Source of the DNA: Pyrenochaeta sp. MPI-SDFR-AT-0127
Taxonomy: Eukaryota > Ascomycota > Dothideomycetes > Pleosporales > Cucurbitariaceae
Reading direction: 5' to 3'
Assembly: GCA_020747015.1 (NCBI GenBank)
Contig: JAGTJM010000182.1
Location: 1 to 10,359 of the forward strand
DNA: 10,359 nt
Shown: positions 7,351 through 10,359 of the stretch, in pieces
Numbering within the stretch: position 1 is the first letter of the stretch
Layout of the letters: the number at the start of each line of letters is the position of its first letter
Translations under genes and position numbers: made by a program
Notes under the pieces: generated by a model
What the model was told of the DNA's origin: nothing
Database searches by the model: none
Seen by the model: only the letters and a program-made list of their open reading frames with translations

Positions 7351-8229
7351 TTACCTCTGGACGTCATCCAGATAAGGGTAGGGGTCGCGATACCAGCGGT
7401 TATCCTTGCTCACCTCACAGATTGCTCCATTCTTATCGTTGCTCAACAACTCATCAACACCCTCAACAATCTGATCCAAGGTCGTGAGGAGGGAAGCCCC
7501 CGCTAGTTCGTAGGCTTTGGCTGGCAAGATGCCTGTGGCAACCAACCCAGGAAGCAATGCACATACTCGGAATCCCTCTTGCCGGAATTTTGGCCCCAGG
7601 CTCCTCGTCAGGCCAATGATTCCAGCCTTGGAGGCTGCGTAGATTGGTTGTGTGGGAGTGGGGTAAATCCTGACGGGCTTGCCATCAGGACCAAGAGAGG
7701 TTTCTCAACTTTAGTAGCATCATTCTTTCGGAAGAATCGTGCAGCAATAATGCTCGTGTAAATGACGGCAGCGAGATTGATCTGAAGGGGAGAAGATTTG
7801 GGGGGAAGTTGGAGTCAAGGTCTTGGGCGACGTCAGGAGCAAAGTAATCCACCCGCTCAGAAACTCCAGCATTGGCGAAGACTATGATCTTATTAGAGTA
7901 CTATGGCGGGCACTTGAGAAGCATACAGAACTTACCAAAGTCAATCCTCTCATACTTCTTGAAAGTCTTTTCGAATGACTCAAATTACTGACCAAGACGT
8001 GACGTCGACTTTGTAAAAGTCGCCTTGCACCTATCCTGCGACCTTTTCGCCGTCTGCGTCGTTACAGTCGGCAATGGTAACTTTGTATCCCTGTGTGGCC
8101 AGGTTCAAAGCGACCGCTTTGCCAGTTCTGTGTGCTCTGAAGAGTCAGTACATGTCTTATCGTTGAGAGGCAACGTTTGCAAACAACAAGGTGCCTACAT
8201 GCACCAGTGAGGAATGCCACCTTCGTCAT
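7351..8229 (-). pseudogene. Short-chain dehydrogenase/reductase (SDR), broken
   Basis: The minus strand starts at 8229 with MTKVAFLTGA. An intron at 8198-8135 (GT..AG, branch CTGAC) joins to a Rossmann core, GKAVALNLATQGYKVTIAD. A second intron at 7935-7882 (GTAAGT..CATAG) joins RIDF to VFANAGVSE. The Tyr/Lys pair is kept in IYAASKAG (Tyr codon 7641-7639, Lys codon 7629-7627), and the C-terminus is readable to the stop at 7353-7351. Intact relatives are classical NAD(P)-dependent SDRs, most like the 15-hydroxyprostaglandin dehydrogenase-like group; substrate unknown. Damage seen: the glycine motif reads SHRTGKA where S-x-GIGKA is expected, there are stops at 8033-8031 and 7987-7985, and frameshifts lie near 7988-7995, 7781-7800 (before INLAAVIYTS) and 7662-7668 (between MASPSG and YPTPTQP). 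Several independent lesions make sequencing error unlikely. It diverges from the aldo/keto reductase pseudogene across 555 bp. Confidence 0.85.
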
Positions 8230-8784
8230 TATATCGGGGTGTTGTTTGATGTTGTGCGGTCAAATGAGATCAAGCATAAAAATTCAGTCTATAAGTTAAA
8301 GACCTAGACACGAGAGGATGAGAGGCGTATAAGTTATATATTAGGCGGAGAAAAAGTCCGATCATATCAGAATCGGACGATAACACATGCGGCCAGTATT
8401 ATCACCCGATATGTCGGAACATGATACCAGCCCGACCCCGCATTTTAGACAAAGGTGCGCATCTTGAGATATTGCTAGCTGCTCTGAGCCGGGGCGTAAC
8501 TTTACGGACTATAATTCATCCAGCGCACCGCCCTCGCTAGTGCCTGTGCTAGCGAAGGCGCTCGTAGCCGTGCCCACTTCGCTTCCCGTCCCCATCTGGT
8601 CCTGTAATCAAAAACCTTGGACACCGACGTTTCCACTTGCGGCCGCTTTGTAATCTATCAGCAGCTGAGCAACATAACAAAGACTTCAATCACATGTGTG
8701 AGGGACGACTTATGAACCTGTAATCCACAGTGTTTAGGCCCTTGCGAAAACATCCCTTCACCATTGACCTCGATTCTATCCGCG
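8230..8784. promoter_or_regulatory. Divergent promoter region between SDR and aldo/keto reductase pseudogenes
   Basis: This 555-bp stretch has no gene and lies between two divergent start codons. On the SDR side the minus strand shows a C/A-rich leader just before the ATG and a TATA-like TATATAA at 8340-8334, about 105 bases upstream. On the other side TATAAT at 8510-8515 is about 270 bases before the first ATG at 8785, too far to be convincing. Two CCG/CGG elements lie between them. Confidence 0.55.
8356..8378. promoter_or_regulatory. Inverted repeat CCG-N13-CGG, candidate Zn2Cys6 regulator site
   Basis: gtccgat (8356-8362) and atcggac (8372-8378) are perfect inverted repeats around a 9-bp spacer. 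The CCG and CGG triplets at 8358-8360 and 8374-8376 are everted with 13 bases between them. Fungal Zn2Cys6 activators bind paired CGG triplets, and this one lies directly upstream of the SDR TATA-like box. A looser copy, CCG-N6-CGG at 8406-8417, follows. Binding is inferred, not shown. Confidence 0.45.
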
Positions 8785-10204
8785 ATGTTCTCAACCATTC
8801 GCAGAATAGCCACCACAAACACAATCGCCCGCATAACTCCCATCACCAGAGCTTTCTCCCAACAATACTCCGCCAAGATGGTCAAGATGCTCCCATTCGC
8901 CGACATTGAGGTTCCCGTCCCCGGCTTCGGGGCTATGGGTCTCAGCTTTGTCATGGACACCAACCTTAAGAGGCGGAACCTGTCCTCCTGAAGGCAATCG
9001 AGCTTGGATGCACATTCTGGGACACCGCTGTAAGCCGAAAATCTTGGTGTTTCCATTTTCCTACGGAGGGACTACCGAAATTCATACGTCTGCCCACATA
9101 GGTTGTCTACTCAGCTGGAATCAACGAGAAGCTTCTCGGCGACTTCATCAGAAAGCACAACGTTCGCGACAAAGTTTTCCGTGAGTCACAGAAAGCCCTT
9201 GCTGCAATTCAGGCGGGTTCAGTATCACTGTCATGTCGTTCAAGTCGCTTCAAAGTGTGGATTCGAGGTCTTCAATGTTGGAGGCAGACGCATCACCAAC
9301 TCGGCGGAGCACATCAATGAGTATATTGAAGGCACCATTGAGAGGCTTGGCTTCAAGCCTGATCTGTACTACCTGCACCGTATTGACCCTAGTACGTTAA
9401 ACGAGATGACCAAGCCTCCTTAGCCGCCTGTGACATACTCCTAACCTCCAACTAGACGCCCCCCTTGAGGAGTCCATCACAGCCCTTGATGGCCTCCGCA
9501 AATCCAGTAAGACTAAGTACATTAGCCTATCCGAACCCTCTGCGGCTACGCTTCGTAAGGCGAATGCAAGTAAGGTAACATAAACCCATGGATGTTCCCT
9601 TCGAAACACTAACGAATGTTGCCTTATAGCCGCCAAAATCGACGCCGTACAATCTGAGTACTCAGCGTTTGAGACGCTGCATGAGACCAACGGTGTTATC
9701 GACGCCTGCAGAGAGCTCGGTGTGACCTTTGTGGCGTTCAGCCCCCTTGGCTACGGCGTGCTCGTCGATGACTTCTAATATAAGACCCCTAATAACTTTG
9801 CCCCTGACGACTTTCGTCGCACCTGTAAGTTGAAAATGAATTAATTATCCCGCTCTATGGGTTTCGTACGTCTAAATGCTACTAACTATTCGTTAACGCG
9901 CAGCCCCTAAGTTCTAGGGTGACAACTTCTATAATACAAGAACCTCGCAGTTGTTGATGAGTTCCGCAAGGTGGCGGCTAAGAAGGGAGTTACTTTGGCC
10001 TAGGTTGCCCTTGCTTGGGTCGCTGCCCAGGGTTTTATTTCCATCCCTAGCACGACTAAAGTTCACCGCCTCGACGAGAATTGGGCGTCTAGGGATGTTG
10101 AGCTTACGGACGAGGAGAAGGCGGAGCTGCGGAGCCTTATTGACAAGACTAAGCCTTATGGTGCTCGCTTTGGCAAATAGTAGGCAGCCGCTGCCGAGAA
10201 CTAA
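8785..10204 (+). pseudogene. Aldo/keto reductase, six exons, broken by stops and frameshifts
   Basis: Exons: 8785-9029, 9102-9180, 9245-9391, 9456-9569, 9630-9824 and 9904-10204, with five GT..AG introns of 60-79 nt, several with CTAAC branch sites. The joined reading is an NADP-dependent aldo/keto reductase of the bacterial/plant YakC-like type, about 330 residues from the ATG at 8878. The catalytic tetrad survives: Asp (9021-9023, FWDTA), Tyr (9108-9110, VVY), Lys (9253-9255, ASK) and His (9376-9378, YLHR). Damage: a frameshift near 8968 after MDTNL; stops at 9776-9778, 9915-9917 and 10001-10003; a 2-base insertion near 9930-9940; and TAG TAG at 10178-10183, which may be lost Gln codons before the stop at 10202. 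Those stops all fit CAA/CAG changed to TAA/TAG. Upstream of the ATG at 8878, 31 Arg-rich residues without acidic ones (MFSTIRRIATT..TRAFSQQYSAK) look like a mitochondrial presequence. Confidence 0.9.
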
Positions 10205-10359
10205 ACGCTCTCTATCGCTCAATGTATCACTTAGTTGAATTTGCTGTTTTGGCCTTCGGTAGGAGAGAAATTTGCTAGCGTAACAGTGCGACTCATGTTG
10301 TAATGCATCGTCTAGCTTATTCCCTGTAACGTGCAACTCGCTATACGTGCGACTCGCTA
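10205..10359. other. Right-edge non-coding DNA with short repeat
   Basis: No gene seen. The unit gtgcaactcgctatac (10331-10346) is followed at once by gtgcgactcgcta (10347-10359), one mismatch over 13 bases, cut by the window edge. A related gtgcgactc occurs at about 10286-10294. A tandem array may continue outside the window. Confidence 0.45.

Noticed and set aside
7781..7800. Possible third SDR intron ending at a good pyrimidine-rich acceptor (CTTCTCCCCTTCAG on the minus strand)
   Set aside because: No convincing donor upstream, and the exon before it reads with the spacing expected of an SDR, so a small frameshift is the simpler explanation.
8658..9056. Minus-strand ORF of 132 codons
   Set aside because: Shadow of exon 1 of the aldo/keto reductase; no family resemblance.
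9929..10336. Minus-strand ORF of 135 codons and the overlapping plus ORF at 9951-10238
   Set aside because: Both overlap exon 6 of the aldo/keto reductase, whose correct frame gives clear family sequence; these are alternative-frame shadows.

Overview
The window looks like nuclear DNA of a filamentous ascomycete (Pezizomycotina; an Aspergillus/Penicillium-like relative is plausible but unproven). The grounds are short introns of about 54-79 nt with GT..AG ends and CTAAC/CTGAC-type branch sites, A/C-rich leaders before start codons, and a strong repeat-induced point mutation (RIP) signature: a 1-kb block with almost no CpA or TpG. No tRNA, rRNA, CRISPR or bacterial-type feature was seen.

Layout. 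(1) Positions 1 to about 1410 hold a decayed non-LTR (LINE, Tad1-like) retrotransposon on the minus strand. The part nearest its reverse transcriptase (about 1030-1400) is GC-normal and still readable. The part towards its 3' end (1-1050) is saturated with RIP and carries a 159-bp in-phase tandem duplication. (2) Positions 1817-2506 (+) are an intact small gene for a two-repeat dimeric alpha-beta barrel (ABM/Dabb-like) protein. (3) Positions 2507-4006 hold no convincing gene, only short unassigned ORFs and the promoter of the next gene. (4) Positions 4007-5950 (+) are an intact, intronless gene for an AidB-like acyl-CoA dehydrogenase flavoprotein. (5) Positions 5951-7350 have no recognised gene; there is a possible poly(A) signal and a nested palindrome. 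(6) Positions 7351-8229 (-) are a broken short-chain dehydrogenase/reductase gene. (7) Positions 8230-8784 are a divergent promoter with a perfect 7-bp inverted repeat of the CCG-N13-CGG type. (8) Positions 8785-10204 (+) are a broken six-exon aldo/keto reductase gene with a mitochondrial-type leader. (9) The right edge has a short 16-nt repeat.

Biology. Two intact enzyme-type genes sit between a RIP-destroyed transposon and a divergent pair of dead oxidoreductase genes. The two dead genes keep their splice sites and catalytic residues, but each has several frameshifts and nonsense codons. In the aldo/keto reductase, every in-frame stop can be explained as CAA/CAG to TAA/TAG, and several substitutions fit TpG to TpA, so RIP or RIP-like deamination probably helped to kill it. 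The SDR and aldo/keto reductase probably shared control and perhaps a pathway. Whether the AidB-like and barrel proteins belonged to the same cluster is inference only.
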